Part shown: one piece after another, positions 24,074 to 32,859 of the stretch
How the letters are laid out: every line of letters starts with the position of its first letter
Numbering within the stretch: position 1 is the first letter of the stretch
DNA from: Bacillus sp. RO2
GTDB lineage: Bacteria > Bacillota > Bacilli > Bacillales > Bacillaceae_I
Assembly (NCBI RefSeq): GCF_012911845.1
Contig: NZ_JAAXCU010000020.1
Location: 1-64,000 of the forward strand
Reading direction: 5' to 3'
DNA: 64,000 nt
The notes under the pieces: generated by a model
Told to the model about the DNA's origin: nothing
The model's input: only the letters and a program-made list of their open reading frames with translations
Databases searched by the model: none
Program-made: the position numbers and the translations under genes

Positions 24074-26116
24074 CTAAATTTCTTCCCTATCCCAATGACG
24101 ATGTGCCGAAACTGCATCGACAAAGCCAGACACGAACTGGTCCGCTTCATCAGCGAACACCACACCAGGAGCCCCAGAAATCTCTAGTTTCTCCAGCCAC
24201 TGCTTACCATCTTGGGTAGCGCCGATCGGTTTAAAATGATCATAAGCTTCCTCCACAAAATAGGTGGTCTCTCGGTCAAACTTTTTATCGACCTCTTTGC
24301 CACCAACCACGTAAAGGGCATCAAACAAGACCGAATCACATGTCAGGAATGTATGGTCCACCTCTAACTCAACGCCGCCACTACCAGTCACAGGGCCTAG
24401 CTTGGCACTGATGAGTTCCGGCTGCATGCCCTCCGCCTTCAAAGATTCAAGAACGGACGCTACTTCCTTACCTTGGAAGTCATTAGAAATGATAACCCCC
24501 ACTTTACGTGTGGCAGGCTTTTTCACCGTTTTTTCCTGACTAAGTGCAGGCGAAGATTTTGTAACAGAAGACCCTGACCCACTCGGCTTAGTAGCACCAA
24601 CAGCTTCCGCCACTGCCACAGCAAGTTCCAAGTTCACATTGGCAAACATGTCCACTACCTGTTGCCTCACGTCTTCACTCTTTACTTTTCCAAGCTCAAA
24701 GCTGAATGCTTGTTTAATATGGTCTTTTTCAGGTTTTGTCATGCTATTCCAAAATAAAGTCGCTTGAGAAAAATGGTCCTTGAAGCTGTCACTTCTCGTT
24801 CTCACTTTTCTACCTTCAACCTTTTCTTGATAATGGACATACCCGCCTTCCACTTCACTTGCAGGTCTTGGGGTATTGGAAGCTAAAGAGTTTTTATGAT
24901 AGCTTACCGGTCCCTTATTGATCGTTTGGCGGCCGTACCCATCACGTTGATTGTTATGGAACGGGCATACCGGCCTATTGATAGGGAGTTCGTGAAAATT
25001 AGGACCGCCTAATCGAATAAGCTGGGTATCCGTGTAGGAGAACAAACGCCCTTGCAATAAGGGATCATTGGAAAAATCAATGCCGGGTACGACATGGCCC
25101 GGGTGGAATGCCGCCTGTTCCGTTTCGGCAAACACATTGTCAACATTACGATTCAATGTTAATTTTCCAATAATCTTTACAGGCACATCTTCTTCCGGCC
25201 AAAGTTTTGTCGGATCAAGAATATCAAAGTCAAACTTGAACTCGTCTTCTTCAGCAAGTAACTGTACACCAAACTCATACTCCGGATAATCTCCATTTTC
25301 TATAGACTCCCAAAGATCTCGGCGATGAAAGTCAGGATCTTTCCCGTTTATTTTCTGCGCTTCGTCCCAAACAAGAGAATGGGTTCCGAGCACTGGTTTC
25401 CAGTGGAATTTAACAAAGTGAGCTTTTCCTTCTGCATTAACAAAACGGAATGTGTGAACGCCAAAACCCTCCATCATCCGGAGACTTCTCGGAATAGCTC
25501 GGTCTGACATTGCCCACATGACCATATGTGCAGACTCTTGGTTATTTGCGATAAAATCCCAGAACGTATCATGAGCAGAAGCGGCTTGCGGCATCTCATT
25601 ATGCGGTTCAGGTTTTAGGGCATGTACTAAATCAGGGAACTTTATCGCATCCTGTATGAAAAATACCGGAATATTGTTTCCAACAAGATCGTAGTTCCCC
25701 TCTTCTGTATAGAATTTTGTTGCAAAGCCACGTGCATCACGGACCGTTTCGGCCGAACCCCGTGACCCGGCAACCGTTGAAAAGCGCACAAATACAGGCG
25801 TTTTGACTGAAGTATCTTGCAAGAATTTCGCTTTTGTATATTTTTCCATTGATTCATATAATTCAAACTCGCCGTGGGCTGCAAATCCCCTTGCATGGAC
25901 AATCCTCTCTGGTATGCGCTCATGGTCAAAGTGGGTCATCTTTTCTCTGAAATGGAAGTCCTCCATTAAGGTAGGGCCGCGTTCGCCTGCTTTTAAAGAG
26001 AACTCATCCTCTGAGACCTTGACTCCTTGATTGGTCGTCATTGTCTTCCCTTCATCGACTACACGATACTGATCTAATTGGTCATGTTTGCTTTGCTCGT
26101 TTACTTTTTTACTCAC
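24074..26116 (-). CDS. katE: Large-subunit monofunctional catalase (clade II)
   Basis: The 680-residue protein is a large-subunit heme catalase. The distal histidine sits in IVHARGFAAHGEFE (about residue 73), the essential asparagine in LVGNNIPVFF, and the proximal heme tyrosine in LFSYTDTQLIRLGG. After the core (to about 500) comes a GATase1/DJ-1-like C-terminal domain (KVGVIISNDFQGKEV to the end), as in HPII and B. subtilis KatE. It destroys hydrogen peroxide. Start is GTG with TAAGGAG upstream; a sigma-B-type promoter at 26171-26196 fits the stress-regulated KatE of Bacillus. Confidence 0.96.
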   Translation of the reverse strand: MSKKVNEQSKHDQLDQYRVVDEGKTMTTNQGVKVSEDEFSLKAGERGPTLMEDFHFREKMTHFDHERIPERIVHARGFAAHGEFELYESMEKYTKAKFLQDTSVKTPVFVRFSTVAGSRGSAETVRDARGFATKFYTEEGNYDLVGNNIPVFFIQDAIKFPDLVHALKPEPHNEMPQAASAHDTFWDFIANNQESAHMVMWAMSDRAIPRSLRMMEGFGVHTFRFVNAEGKAHFVKFHWKPVLGTHSLVWDEAQKINGKDPDFHRRDLWESIENGDYPEYEFGVQLLAEEDEFKFDFDILDPTKLWPEEDVPVKIIGKLTLNRNVDNVFAETEQAAFHPGHVVPGIDFSNDPLLQGRLFSYTDTQLIRLGGPNFHELPINRPVCPFHNNQRDGYGRQTINKGPVSYHKNSLASNTPRPASEVEGGYVHYQEKVEGRKVRTRSDSFKDHFSQATLFWNSMTKPEKDHIKQAFSFELGKVKSEDVRQQVVDMFANVNLELAVAVAEAVGATKPSGSGSSVTKSSPALSQEKTVKKPATRKVGVIISNDFQGKEVASVLESLKAEGMQPELISAKLGPVTGSGGVELEVDHTFLTCDSVLFDALYVVGGKEVDKKFDRETTYFVEEAYDHFKPIGATQDGKQWLEKLEISGAPGVVFADEADQFVSGFVDAVSAHRHWDREEI

Positions 26117-26170
26117 TTCGCCGCTCCACTCCTTAAATTAGATTATGTATAAAGGACATACCTTTTTAAC

Positions 26171-26196
26171 GTACCCAGTTAAATAGTGGTGCAAAC
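26171..26196 (-). promoter_or_regulatory. Sigma-B-type promoter for katE
   Basis: On the minus strand GTTTGC (26196-26191), a 14-base spacer and GGGTAC (26176-26171) match the sigma-B consensus. It lies 55 bp upstream of the katE start; B. subtilis katE is sigma-B dependent. Confidence 0.82.
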
Positions 26197-26381
26197 GGTA
26201 TGAAAGTAAAAGTTAGGAAAATGGATAAGCAAAGGTCGGGTAATGGATGCTGTATGGGTCGTCGTTTTTTGTTAGTTCTTGTCGAATGGCATTTATATGA
26301 GGAAAAGTGGATAATAAATTCAATAGTTGGACAATAAACTTTAAAATTTTGCTTATAAAAACCAGCTGTGCAAAACTAATC

Positions 26382-26417
26382 AAAAAAAGCATACACCCCC
26401 GCCCAGGAATGCATGCC
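26382..26417 (-). terminator. Terminator after the degraded sugar ABC locus
   Basis: On the minus strand GCATGCATTCC and GGGGGTGTATGC form an 11-bp stem with wobble pairs, followed by seven T. The rest of 26200-26455 shows nothing further. Confidence 0.7.
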
Positions 26418-26455
26418 AATCAACTATTTCCATACTTTTAATACATTTCACCCCG

Positions 26456-26990
26456 TTATTTCACAGCACCGGCTGTCAGGCCATCCATAAATTGTTTAGA
26501 TGCGACAAAGAATAAGATAATCATTGGAAGGGAGGATAAGGTCAAACCGGCAAACAGCGTCCCCCAATCTGCGGAATACTCCCCAAACAGTGACAACATA
26601 CCAACAGGAAGCGTTTTTTTCATTTCATCGGTGATAAAAATTAAGGGGAAGAAAAAATCATTCCAAGAAGAGATAAAATTGATGATCATGACAGTTCCTA
26701 GTGCAGGTCGTATCAAAGGGATTAGCACACTCCATAAGATTCTAAGATCGCTTGCACCATCCATTCTGGCCGCTTCCTCCAACTCCACCGGCATCGTCCG
26801 GAAGAAACCTGTCAGGATGAGAATGGATAACGGGATTCCCCCTGCTGTATACATAAAAATAAGGGACCAAAGCGAATTCAGCAGGCCAAGGTCTTTCATT
26901 AAAATAAATAATGGCACAATGCCAAGTTTAATTGGAATCATCATCCCCATCAGGAAAAAGAAGAATAAGAAACTCCTCCAACTGCTGATG
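26456..26990 (-). pseudogene. Remnant of carbohydrate ABC importer permease (MalG type)
   Basis: The 3' part of a MalG/AraQ-type permease is left. The frame reads FFFFLMGMMIPIKLG, then the EAA loop ELEEAARMDGASDLRILWSVLIPLIRPAL, and ends in MDGLTAGAVK as in intact homologues. About 100 N-terminal residues, including the first membrane helices, are missing. Its frame is preceded directly by a fragment of a solute-binding protein gene rather than a MalF gene. The 164-residue frame starting at 26950 could still be translated, but a transporter half without its N-terminus and partner is unlikely to work. Confidence 0.8.
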
Positions 26991-27437
26991 GCATTGGGAA
27001 GAAACCAAGTTCTAAGTCTGGATTCATCTCACGCAAACTCTGGATGCCTGCAGGGTTTCATCCGGGAACGTATCTAAACCGTTTAACCCATCAATAGGCT
27101 CCACATAGCCCGCTTTCGCCAATTCACGACCTGGTGCATAAGGACGCAGGTGAATGATGTCCGGACCCTCTCCAGCTTGCAGGGAAGTGTTTAAGATGGT
27201 GTTATACTCCGTATTTTTGGAAGGTTTGAATTCCACTTTAATTTCTGGGTGTTTTTTGTTGAATGCTTCAATTACTTTTTGGTAGTTGGCTGAGTCCTCT
27301 GTTCTCCAGCTTCCGATGGTTAATGTGACGCTGTCTCCGTCGCTGTTTGTTCCTCCAGATTCGTTGGAACATGCTGATGACACAACTAGCATTAGTGCCA
27401 TAATACTTAGTAACCAAATTTTCCTTATACCCTTCAC
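26985..27437 (-). pseudogene. Remnant of sugar-binding lipoprotein (extracellular solute-binding protein family 1)
   Basis: The first ~133 residues are a normal binding-protein start, with a lipobox (MLVVSSACS) and VTLTIGSWRTEDSANYQKVIEAFNKKHP. The frame then breaks at 27024. Directly after, in another frame, about 25 residues read SLREMNPDLELGFFPMPSA, which looks like an internal segment of the same family normally more than 100 residues further on. The MalG remnant follows. So at least two internal deletions removed most of the binding protein, the MalF permease and the MalG start. Confidence 0.8.
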
Positions 27438-27467
27438 CGTGAATCCCCCTTGTTTTTAAAAGAATAG

Positions 27468-28493
27468 TTATGAAGTCTCCCCTTGTACGGAGGAGTAAAT
27501 CATCGAGTGTAATGTTTTTCGGATGGTTCTTATATTCGTCGACCTGCCGTAATGAACGGCATTGGTCAGGAATACAACGATTAGTTCTTCTTGTGGATCA
27601 ATCCAGACACTGGTTCCCGTGAACCCTGTATGGCCAAATGAACCTATTGGCCAGTTTGGCCCGCATGATAACGGATCCCCTTCTCCGTTCCAAACTTCAA
27701 ACCCAAGTCCCCGGTTATTTTGCTTATGGCGAGTTGCCATACGCATTAAATCTGGTGGTATAACATTCTGTTCCTCTGGATATAAAAAGTGCTTAGCGAA
27801 CCTAGAGATATCCTTCCCAGTGGAAAATAACCCGGCACTTCCGCTCACTCCTCCCAGGTGCAAAGCTTTTTCATCATGAACTTCTCCTTGTATATAGCGA
27901 GTTCCAAATTTCTCTGTTGAGGCAGTAAACGCTTTCATACTTGGTGGAAGTTTGTAGCCTGTGTTATGTAATCCCCATGGTGTAAAAATGTGTTCCTTCG
28001 TAAAGAGATCAAGTGGCTGAGCAGCAATTTTCTCCATGATTTTTCCTAATAAAATCATCCCCAGATCACTATAAACAACAGATATTCCCGGCTCTTGCTG
28101 AATCTTGGTCTGATAAATTAAATCCATCACATCCCTTTGTCCATCCCTAGCCACGTACGGAAGGTCTGGCGGCAACCCGGATCGGTGGGTCAGCAGGTCC
28201 TCCACCTTCACATTTTCATGTTTGAATTCAGGCAGATAATGTTGCACTTGTTTTTCAAGGTGTAACTCTCCTTTACTCCACAACAATAGACATGCAGGTA
28301 GAGTTGCCACCACTTTTGTCAGGGAGGCAACATCAAATATAGTATCCTCTGTTACAGGATAATTGTGAGCATCTCTCCCAATAAAACTACCGACTGCTTT
28401 GGTACAGAGAGGTTGCATCTTTATGGTCGCATAAAGGACCGCTCCTGGAAGCTCCTTGTTTTCTATCAAACTATCAATATAATTTTTATACAT
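27468..28493 (-). CDS. Serine hydrolase, class C beta-lactamase/AmiE-like
   Basis: The 341-residue enzyme has the S-x-x-K motif SLTK (57-60), a Y-S-D second motif (VVYSDLGM) and HTG in place of KTG (FGHTGFTG). This makes it a beta-lactamase-fold esterase or amidase rather than a proven penicillin-hydrolysing enzyme. No signal peptide is visible. It overlaps the MurR-type regulator gene by 8 bp. In B. subtilis the homologous pairing (ybbE/amiE with ybbH/murR) handles MurNAc-peptides, so cell-wall amino-sugar salvage is a reasonable guess. The downstream sugar importer is broken. Confidence 0.82.
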   Translation of the reverse strand: MYKNYIDSLIENKELPGAVLYATIKMQPLCTKAVGSFIGRDAHNYPVTEDTIFDVASLTKVVATLPACLLLWSKGELHLEKQVQHYLPEFKHENVKVEDLLTHRSGLPPDLPYVARDGQRDVMDLIYQTKIQQEPGISVVYSDLGMILLGKIMEKIAAQPLDLFTKEHIFTPWGLHNTGYKLPPSMKAFTASTEKFGTRYIQGEVHDEKALHLGGVSGSAGLFSTGKDISRFAKHFLYPEEQNVIPPDLMRMATRHKQNNRGLGFEVWNGEGDPLSCGPNWPIGSFGHTGFTGTSVWIDPQEELIVVFLTNAVHYGRSTNIRTIRKTLHSMIYSSVQGETS

Positions 28494-29346
28494 GCCGCTT
28501 GGACGCCTCCACTGCTTTGCGCGTTTTATCCAACGCTTTGATATTCCGGTCTTGATCCAGCTTCATTACGCCGAAAAACAGTATATCGATGACATTCAGC
28601 TGGGCAATTCTGGAGCTCGTTGCACCACTTCGTACATTTCTCTCCAGGCTTGTCGTGTTCAACTTCACATCTGCAATGGCCGAAGTTGGATTCTCTCCTG
28701 ACCTTGTCAAAGTAATCACAGATGCCCCGTTTTCTTTTGCTACCTTCAGCGATTCGATGATATCCTCCGTATGACCGCTATAAGATATTCCAAATGCTAC
28801 ATCCGCTTCAGATAGGTTGGCAGCAATAGTCACTTGGGTATCTTTGTCATAGGCCGCTTCACACCATCTGTTAATGCGGGTTAGCTTCTGTTTAAAATCC
28901 ATGGCAATGAGACCAGATGCTCCGATTCCATAAACGGCAACGATTCTTGCTCTTGAAATTAACTCAATGGCCCTCTCTAACTCTGCTTCATCCAACACAC
29001 CGACCGTGTTATGGATTGCCTGAATATTGTTTTGAGAAACAGAGTGAATCATTGAAGATACTGAGTCATCTCTTGGAATATCCTCATAACCCTCCAACTT
29101 TTTCTCTGCTTTTGCCTTTGCCAAATCATAGGCAATTTTTAATTTTAGTTCTTTAAACCCCTTACATTGGAGCGAACGGGATAGTCGGATAATGGTCGCT
29201 TCACTGACCTGGGTACTCTCAGCAAGCTTCTGGATGGATATGTTTACAACATCTGCAGGCTTTTCCAAAATGAACTCTGCTACTTTTCGTTCTGATGGTT
29301 TGAATGTATGCAAACTTTCTTGGATAAAAATCAGTTCTCTTTTCAT
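28486..29346 (-). CDS. MurR/RpiR-family transcriptional regulator
   Basis: The product has an N-terminal HTH_6 domain (FIQESLHTFKPSERKVAEFIL, then SIQKLAESTQVSEATIIRLSRSL) and a C-terminal SIS sugar-isomerase-like domain (VAVYGIGASGLIAMDF and ISYSGHTEDIIE). Such regulators sense amino-sugar phosphates; MurR responds to MurNAc-6-phosphate. ATG at 29346 is preceded by GAGGAA and gives the usual N-terminus (286 residues); the frame is open to 29412. First gene of an operon with the serine hydrolase and the broken ABC importer. Confidence 0.86.
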   Translation of the reverse strand: MKRELIFIQESLHTFKPSERKVAEFILEKPADVVNISIQKLAESTQVSEATIIRLSRSLQCKGFKELKLKIAYDLAKAKAEKKLEGYEDIPRDDSVSSMIHSVSQNNIQAIHNTVGVLDEAELERAIELISRARIVAVYGIGASGLIAMDFKQKLTRINRWCEAAYDKDTQVTIAANLSEADVAFGISYSGHTEDIIESLKVAKENGASVITLTRSGENPTSAIADVKLNTTSLERNVRSGATSSRIAQLNVIDILFFGVMKLDQDRNIKALDKTRKAVEASKRHV

Positions 29347-29489
29347 ATAGGATTCCTCTATTTTCAGATATTTCTTACTTTTCATTTTATTAAATAAAGT
29401 TTCGTAAATCAATTACTATTTTGTAGTTTTATTTCACAGGACTTTTGGTCTATGATTGCTTTTTGCAGGAGAAAGATCGGCAACACAAA

Positions 29490-29535
29490 ATAAAAAAGCA
29501 CTACACCGGAAATGTATCCGCATAGTGCTTATTTA
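29490..29535 (-). terminator. Terminator of the DUF1761 gene
   Basis: AAGCACTA and TAGTGCTT pair around a GC-containing inner stem. The minus strand ends in a T-rich stretch. Confidence 0.75.
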
Positions 29536-29538
29536 ACC

Positions 29539-29931
29539 TTACATGCCATTTAGGACTCCATGAACCATACCTAGCAATGTGAATATGATGAGATGATCTC
29601 CAACAGCAATATAGAATGCTTTTTTAGTTATCAGCCCAAACAATGTATTTTTTAAATAGACTAGAGTAATTATTATTCCTATTAATAATCCTACGATCAG
29701 ACCGCTCAGGATACCTTCTGCTCCAGCTGCCTGCACGAGTGATGCTACTATAATAGAGCTGGCAAATGCAATTATTATAGACACAACATATTTTAGCGGG
29801 CCTTCCGTCTGTTTGAATTGCGGGTCTTTCTTTTTTCCAAGCATGATTGTGTAATAGATTCCTCCATAAAATGCATACAAAAGAGCACCTATAAGTATTG
29901 CAACAACATTTAATTCGGACCAATCCATCAT
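29539..29931 (-). CDS. DUF1761 membrane protein
   Basis: From the ATG at 29931 the product is 130 residues with four hydrophobic helices and the family start MMDWSELNVVAILIGALLYAFYGGIYYT. The upstream frame extension (to 29976) is basic and overlaps the araC-type gene; GGAGAATAG supports the shorter form. Function unknown. It lies right behind an AraC/GyrI-like regulator gene and is probably co-transcribed with it. Confidence 0.8.
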   Translation of the reverse strand: MMDWSELNVVAILIGALLYAFYGGIYYTIMLGKKKDPQFKQTEGPLKYVVSIIIAFASSIIVASLVQAAGAEGILSGLIVGLLIGIIITLVYLKNTLFGLITKKAFYIAVGDHLIIFTLLGMVHGVLNGM

Positions 29932-29962
29932 TTTATCTATTCTCCTTTTTTCGCTTTTACTT

Positions 29963-30898
29963 TTATTTCGGCTCAATGGCTAATGAGATGGCCTTCACTC
30001 TAACATCCACTTCCAAGCTGCCTTTTTTAGGTTTCATGGATATAAGTTCCATAGGGTTATCTAAGTATTTATATCCGCTTTTAGGAAGCCAAAAGCTGTA
30101 TAGCTCTGAGTAGCACTCTATCAGCCTATTCCTTTCCATATAATCTACAGGTTCATCGAACTCATAGACTACATGCTTTCCCCCTTTAAACTGATAGGTC
30201 ACTAGGGTATCATCCATCAAACCTTCTACAGCTAGATGACAATCATATCTGCTCATTTTCGCTGGAGTTATATATGGATTATTTTTAGGCACTCCAAACA
30301 TGAACGTGTTGTCCGTCATGATATCTCGAGCCTTTGCCCAATGGTACACCCTCTCCCAAACATCGGGTATCCCTTGTGTGTAAGGGCCGACATTTTGTCT
30401 TTTTACAGTTATACAGGATGGAAACTCCATAATCTTTACTTTTTCAAGATCGAGCCACTGGAACTTATTATATCCCTTGTTGATATGCTGTTCTTGCTCC
30501 ATGTTGCGAAGCTGTTTAGATTTCTTGCTATTATCAGCATATTCTCTTGGGAATCTCTCTAAATAAGCACCTTCTCTCCATTTAGTGGGACTGCATTGAA
30601 AAAATGTATGAAAGGAAGTTGTGAAGTAAGAAAGAGAAGTAAAGCCACACATGAACGCAATTTGTGTAATAGGTATGCTATGTTCATATATTAAAAGATG
30701 CGCAGCTTTTTCCATTCTAAGTCGCTTTACATAGTTAGCAGGAGTTTCCCCAACATGACCTTTAAAAAGTCGTTGAAAGTGAAAGGGAGAGTAAGTAGAG
30801 ATGGATGCAAGCTCTTCAAGGCTCAGGGAGCTTTCTAGATTATTTTCTATGTATTCTACCATTTGATTTATCAGTTTCTCTTGTTCTGAAGTATGCAT
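29963..30898 (-). CDS. AraC-family regulator with GyrI-like effector domain
   Basis: The 311-residue protein has two N-terminal helix-turn-helices (LSLEELASISTYSPFHFQRLF and ITQIAFMCGFTSLSYFTTSF) and a linker, then a C-terminal GyrI/SOUL-like effector-binding domain from about 155 (VKIMEFPSCITVKRQNVGPY). This is the Rob/BltR-like architecture that responds to drugs or small hydrophobic molecules. The downstream DUF1761 gene may be a target. Confidence 0.9.
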   Translation of the reverse strand: MHTSEQEKLINQMVEYIENNLESSLSLEELASISTYSPFHFQRLFKGHVGETPANYVKRLRMEKAAHLLIYEHSIPITQIAFMCGFTSLSYFTTSFHTFFQCSPTKWREGAYLERFPREYADNSKKSKQLRNMEQEQHINKGYNKFQWLDLEKVKIMEFPSCITVKRQNVGPYTQGIPDVWERVYHWAKARDIMTDNTFMFGVPKNNPYITPAKMSRYDCHLAVEGLMDDTLVTYQFKGGKHVVYEFDEPVDYMERNRLIECYSELYSFWLPKSGYKYLDNPMELISMKPKKGSLEVDVRVKAISLAIEPK

Positions 30899-30940
30899 TT
30901 TATTCTCCTTAGTAAGATCTGCTTACATATATTATAACCA

Positions 30941-30978
30941 AATGAAAGGAACCGAATAAACATCCGGTTCCTTTCATG
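30941..30978 (-). terminator. Terminator of the XRE gene
   Basis: ATGAAAGGAACCG and CGGTTCCTTTCAT pair perfectly around about 10 bases, just beyond the stop at 30985 on the minus strand. Confidence 0.8.
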
Positions 30979-30984
30979 AATAAA

Positions 30985-31185
30985 TTATATGGACATATCT
31001 CCTACAGCGAAAGAGCATCGTAACACTTCAGAGAGTTTATGTAAGGTCGATACCTGCACATCCAGGGTTCCAGCTTCTATTGCAGCGATGGTGTCTGCCG
31101 GCAGTCCTGTTAGCATGGCAAGTTGATCAATTTCTATGTCTTGTCTTGTTCTTGCATTCTTTAGTTGATTTCCAATATGTTTCAC
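30985..31185 (-). CDS. Small XRE-family HTH regulator
   Basis: The 66-residue protein consists of one HTH domain (IGNQLKNARTRQDIEIDQLAM, recognition helix TGLPADTIAAIEAG) and a short C-terminus. It is monocistronic: own promoter and cre site upstream, own terminator downstream. The cre site right at the transcription start suggests repression by CcpA during growth on preferred sugars, so it may link carbon status to an unknown target. The closest large locus is the BMC operon, on the same strand upstream. Confidence 0.82.
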   Translation of the reverse strand: MKHIGNQLKNARTRQDIEIDQLAMLTGLPADTIAAIEAGTLDVQVSTLHKLSEVLRCSFAVGDMSI

Positions 31186-31215
31186 CCTAATCCCCCTCTG
31201 GAACTACTTATTGAT

Positions 31216-31229
31216 TGAAAGCGCTTGCA
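31216..31229. promoter_or_regulatory. Consensus cre site (CcpA operator)
   Basis: TGAAAGCGCTTGCA matches the cre consensus TGWAARCGYTWNCW completely. It lies directly downstream of a -10 on the minus strand, a repressing position. Confidence 0.88.
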
Positions 31230-31233
31230 TATA

Positions 31234-31262
31234 ATTATATTATAATAGTTTGAATTTTTCAA
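31234..31262 (-). promoter_or_regulatory. Sigma-A promoter of the XRE gene
   Basis: On the minus strand TTGAAA (31262-31257), 17-base spacer, TATAAT (31239-31234). Confidence 0.8.
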
Positions 31263-31285
31263 TATTAAAGTTATCTTCATTTACA

Positions 31286-31414
31286 CCGCTGTTGATTTCC
31301 GCAAATTGCTTCGCTTTCCTAGGGGCGGTGCTTGAGCCTCCTCGCTGCGCTGCGGGGTCTCAAGCTACCGCTATCTCCCTCAGGAGTCTTCGCCTTTTGC
31401 TCCAATCACTAGCT
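31286..31414. repeat. Dispersed ~130-bp repeat, copy 1
   Basis: The element starts CCGCTGTTGATTTCCGC and ends GCTCCAATCACTAGCT. It shares blocks with copies at 43181 and 45967: GCTTCGCTTTCC, GAGCCTCCTCG, GCGGGGTCTC and CAGGAGTCTTCGCC. The ends are imperfect inverted repeats. No transposase; MITE-like or structural repeat of Bacillus intergenic regions. Confidence 0.85.
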
Positions 31415-31436
31415 AGGTTACCTCATTAACTATAAA

Positions 31437-31478
31437 ACAACAGGATGCTTATGATATGACACCCAAGCATCCTGTTAC
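31437..31478 (-). terminator. Terminator of the BMC operon
   Basis: AACAGGATGCTT and AAGCATCCTGTT pair perfectly around 14 bases, followed on the minus strand by GTTTTAT, 12 bp past the deoC stop. Confidence 0.85.
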
Positions 31479-31489
31479 CTTATTTAAGT

Positions 31490-32317
31490 TTAGTATCCAG
31501 TCCCTTTTCCGCCTGTTACGATGGCGATTCCGGAGCTAGCACCGATTCTAGTTGCACCTGCTTGAACCAGCTTCCGTGCCGTATCCAAGTCACGTACGCA
31601 TGCAGAGGCTTTAACGCCCATGTCAGGTCCGACTGCTTCGCGCATAAGCTTGATGTCCTCAGCTGTTGCACAGCCTGGTCCGAATCCTGTGGAAGTTTTG
31701 ACGAAATCTGCTCCAGCCATTTTTGCTAGAATACAAGCTTTCTTCTTCTCTTCTGTTTCCAAAAGACCCGTTTCGATGATGACCTTAACTGGTGCATGAC
31801 CCTTAGCAGCAAGCACTACTGCTTCTATGTCTTTTTTTACTGTTTCAAAGTCACCTGATTTAAGGGCACCTATGTTCATAACCATGTCAATTTCCGTTGC
31901 GCCACTTGCGATGGCATCGCGTGTCTCGGAAACTTTCACAAAACTGTTGGTAGCACCTAACGGGAAGCCGACTACCGTTGTAATACCTACATTAGAACCC
32001 TTCAATTCTTGAGCAGCTGTGGAAACCCAGTAAGGATTTACACATACTGTTGCAAAATTGTATTCTTTCGCTTCTTCACAAAGTTTAACGACCTGCTCTT
32101 TCGTACTTTCCGGCTTTAGCAGCGTATGGTCGATCATTCTTGCGATAGAAGGTCCTGTAATTAGATTGGACGATGCATTTGTAAATGTATTCATATTCGT
32201 TGAAGTTGTATTGGAAGTAGCAGGTTTTCCTTCTGCCAGCTGTTGTTTATTTGTCAGTTGTTCCATGATTTGATTCGTAATTTGTTCCACCAATGCTTCC
32301 ATTTGCATTGTGTTCAC
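31490..32317 (-). CDS. deoC: Deoxyribose-phosphate aldolase, BMC cargo
   Basis: The 275-residue enzyme cleaves 2-deoxyribose-5-phosphate to acetaldehyde and glyceraldehyde-3-phosphate. The Schiff-base lysine is K207 (VKTSTGFG) and the second lysine K236 (VKASACVRD). The usual GG after KAS is AC here, which is odd. Residues 1-22 ([18 protein letters not shown]) form an amphipathic helix. A Ser/Thr/Asn-rich linker (25-55) follows before the catalytic core starting at about 57. Ordinary DeoC lacks this extension; it is typical of encapsulation peptides on BMC enzymes. Last gene of the BMC operon, before a terminator. Confidence 0.95.
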   Translation of the reverse strand: MNTMQMEALVEQITNQIMEQLTNKQQLAEGKPATSNTTSTNMNTFTNASSNLITGPSIARMIDHTLLKPESTKEQVVKLCEEAKEYNFATVCVNPYWVSTAAQELKGSNVGITTVVGFPLGATNSFVKVSETRDAIASGATEIDMVMNIGALKSGDFETVKKDIEAVVLAAKGHAPVKVIIETGLLETEEKKKACILAKMAGADFVKTSTGFGPGCATAEDIKLMREAVGPDMGVKASACVRDLDTARKLVQAGATRIGASSGIAIVTGGKGTGY

Positions 32318-32323
32318 CTCGCA

Positions 32324-32587
32324 TTATATTAATCGGTCGACAATCCCGGCAATGACGGCATCAAAAGAACCTTTGGGATCTTCTAATATATCCCTTGCCG
32401 CTCCACCTTCTTCTAGTATCAGCACATAGTCGCCGACTCCTGCATGAAAGCGGTCAAAGGCAATCATTGCGTCGCCGCACTCCTTACCCGCAGCATCAAC
32501 AGGGATAACGACCATGAGCTTTTTATTTTGATGACTTGGTGTTTTAATCGTCGAAACGACATTTCCAACGACTTTTGCTAGTTTCAT
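32324..32587 (-). CDS. BMC pentameric vertex protein (EutN/CcmL family)
   Basis: The 87-residue protein begins [13 protein letters not shown] and has the [10 protein letters not shown] and [15 protein letters not shown] elements of the OB-like BMC-P fold. BMC-P pentamers cap the vertices of microcompartment shells. It is one of three BMC-P genes in the operon and overlaps the BMC-H gene by 4 bp. Confidence 0.92.
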   Translation of the reverse strand: MKLAKVVGNVVSTIKTPSHQNKKLMVVIPVDAAGKECGDAMIAFDRFHAGVGDYVLILEEGGAARDILEDPKGSFDAVIAGIVDRLI

Positions 32588-32859
32588 AGAGTAGTAGGAA
32601 GGATTTTTTCGATATCGGAATGTGGTCTCGGAATCACATGCACAGATAGAAATTCACCTACACGTTGAGCTGCATCTGCTCCTGCTTCTGTTGCCGCTTT
32701 AACAGCTCCTACATCACCTCGTACCATAACAGTGATCAATCCGCCACCAACTTGAACTTTTCCTACTAAAGATACGTTTGCAGCCTTCATCATCGCGTCT
32801 GCTGCTTCAATTGCACCTACTAGACCTTTTGTTTCAATCATTCCTAATGCGTTGCTCAT
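32584..32859 (-). CDS. BMC hexameric shell protein (PduA/EutM type)
   Basis: The 91-residue single-domain BMC-H protein reads [20 protein letters not shown], has a [20 protein letters not shown] pore/edge region and ends [14 protein letters not shown]. Hexamers tile the facets of the shell and let small metabolites pass through the central pore. It is very similar to the second BMC-H at 34470 across the domain. Coupled by overlap to the BMC-P gene downstream and separated by no gap from the BMC-P gene upstream. Confidence 0.96.
   Translation of the reverse strand: MSNALGMIETKGLVGAIEAADAMMKAANVSLVGKVQVGGGLITVMVRGDVGAVKAATEAGADAAQRVGEFLSVHVIPRPHSDIEKILPTTL

Noticed and set aside
26213-26419. 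68-residue frame on the minus strand upstream of katE
   Set aside because: It overlaps a terminator hairpin and lacks a ribosome site.
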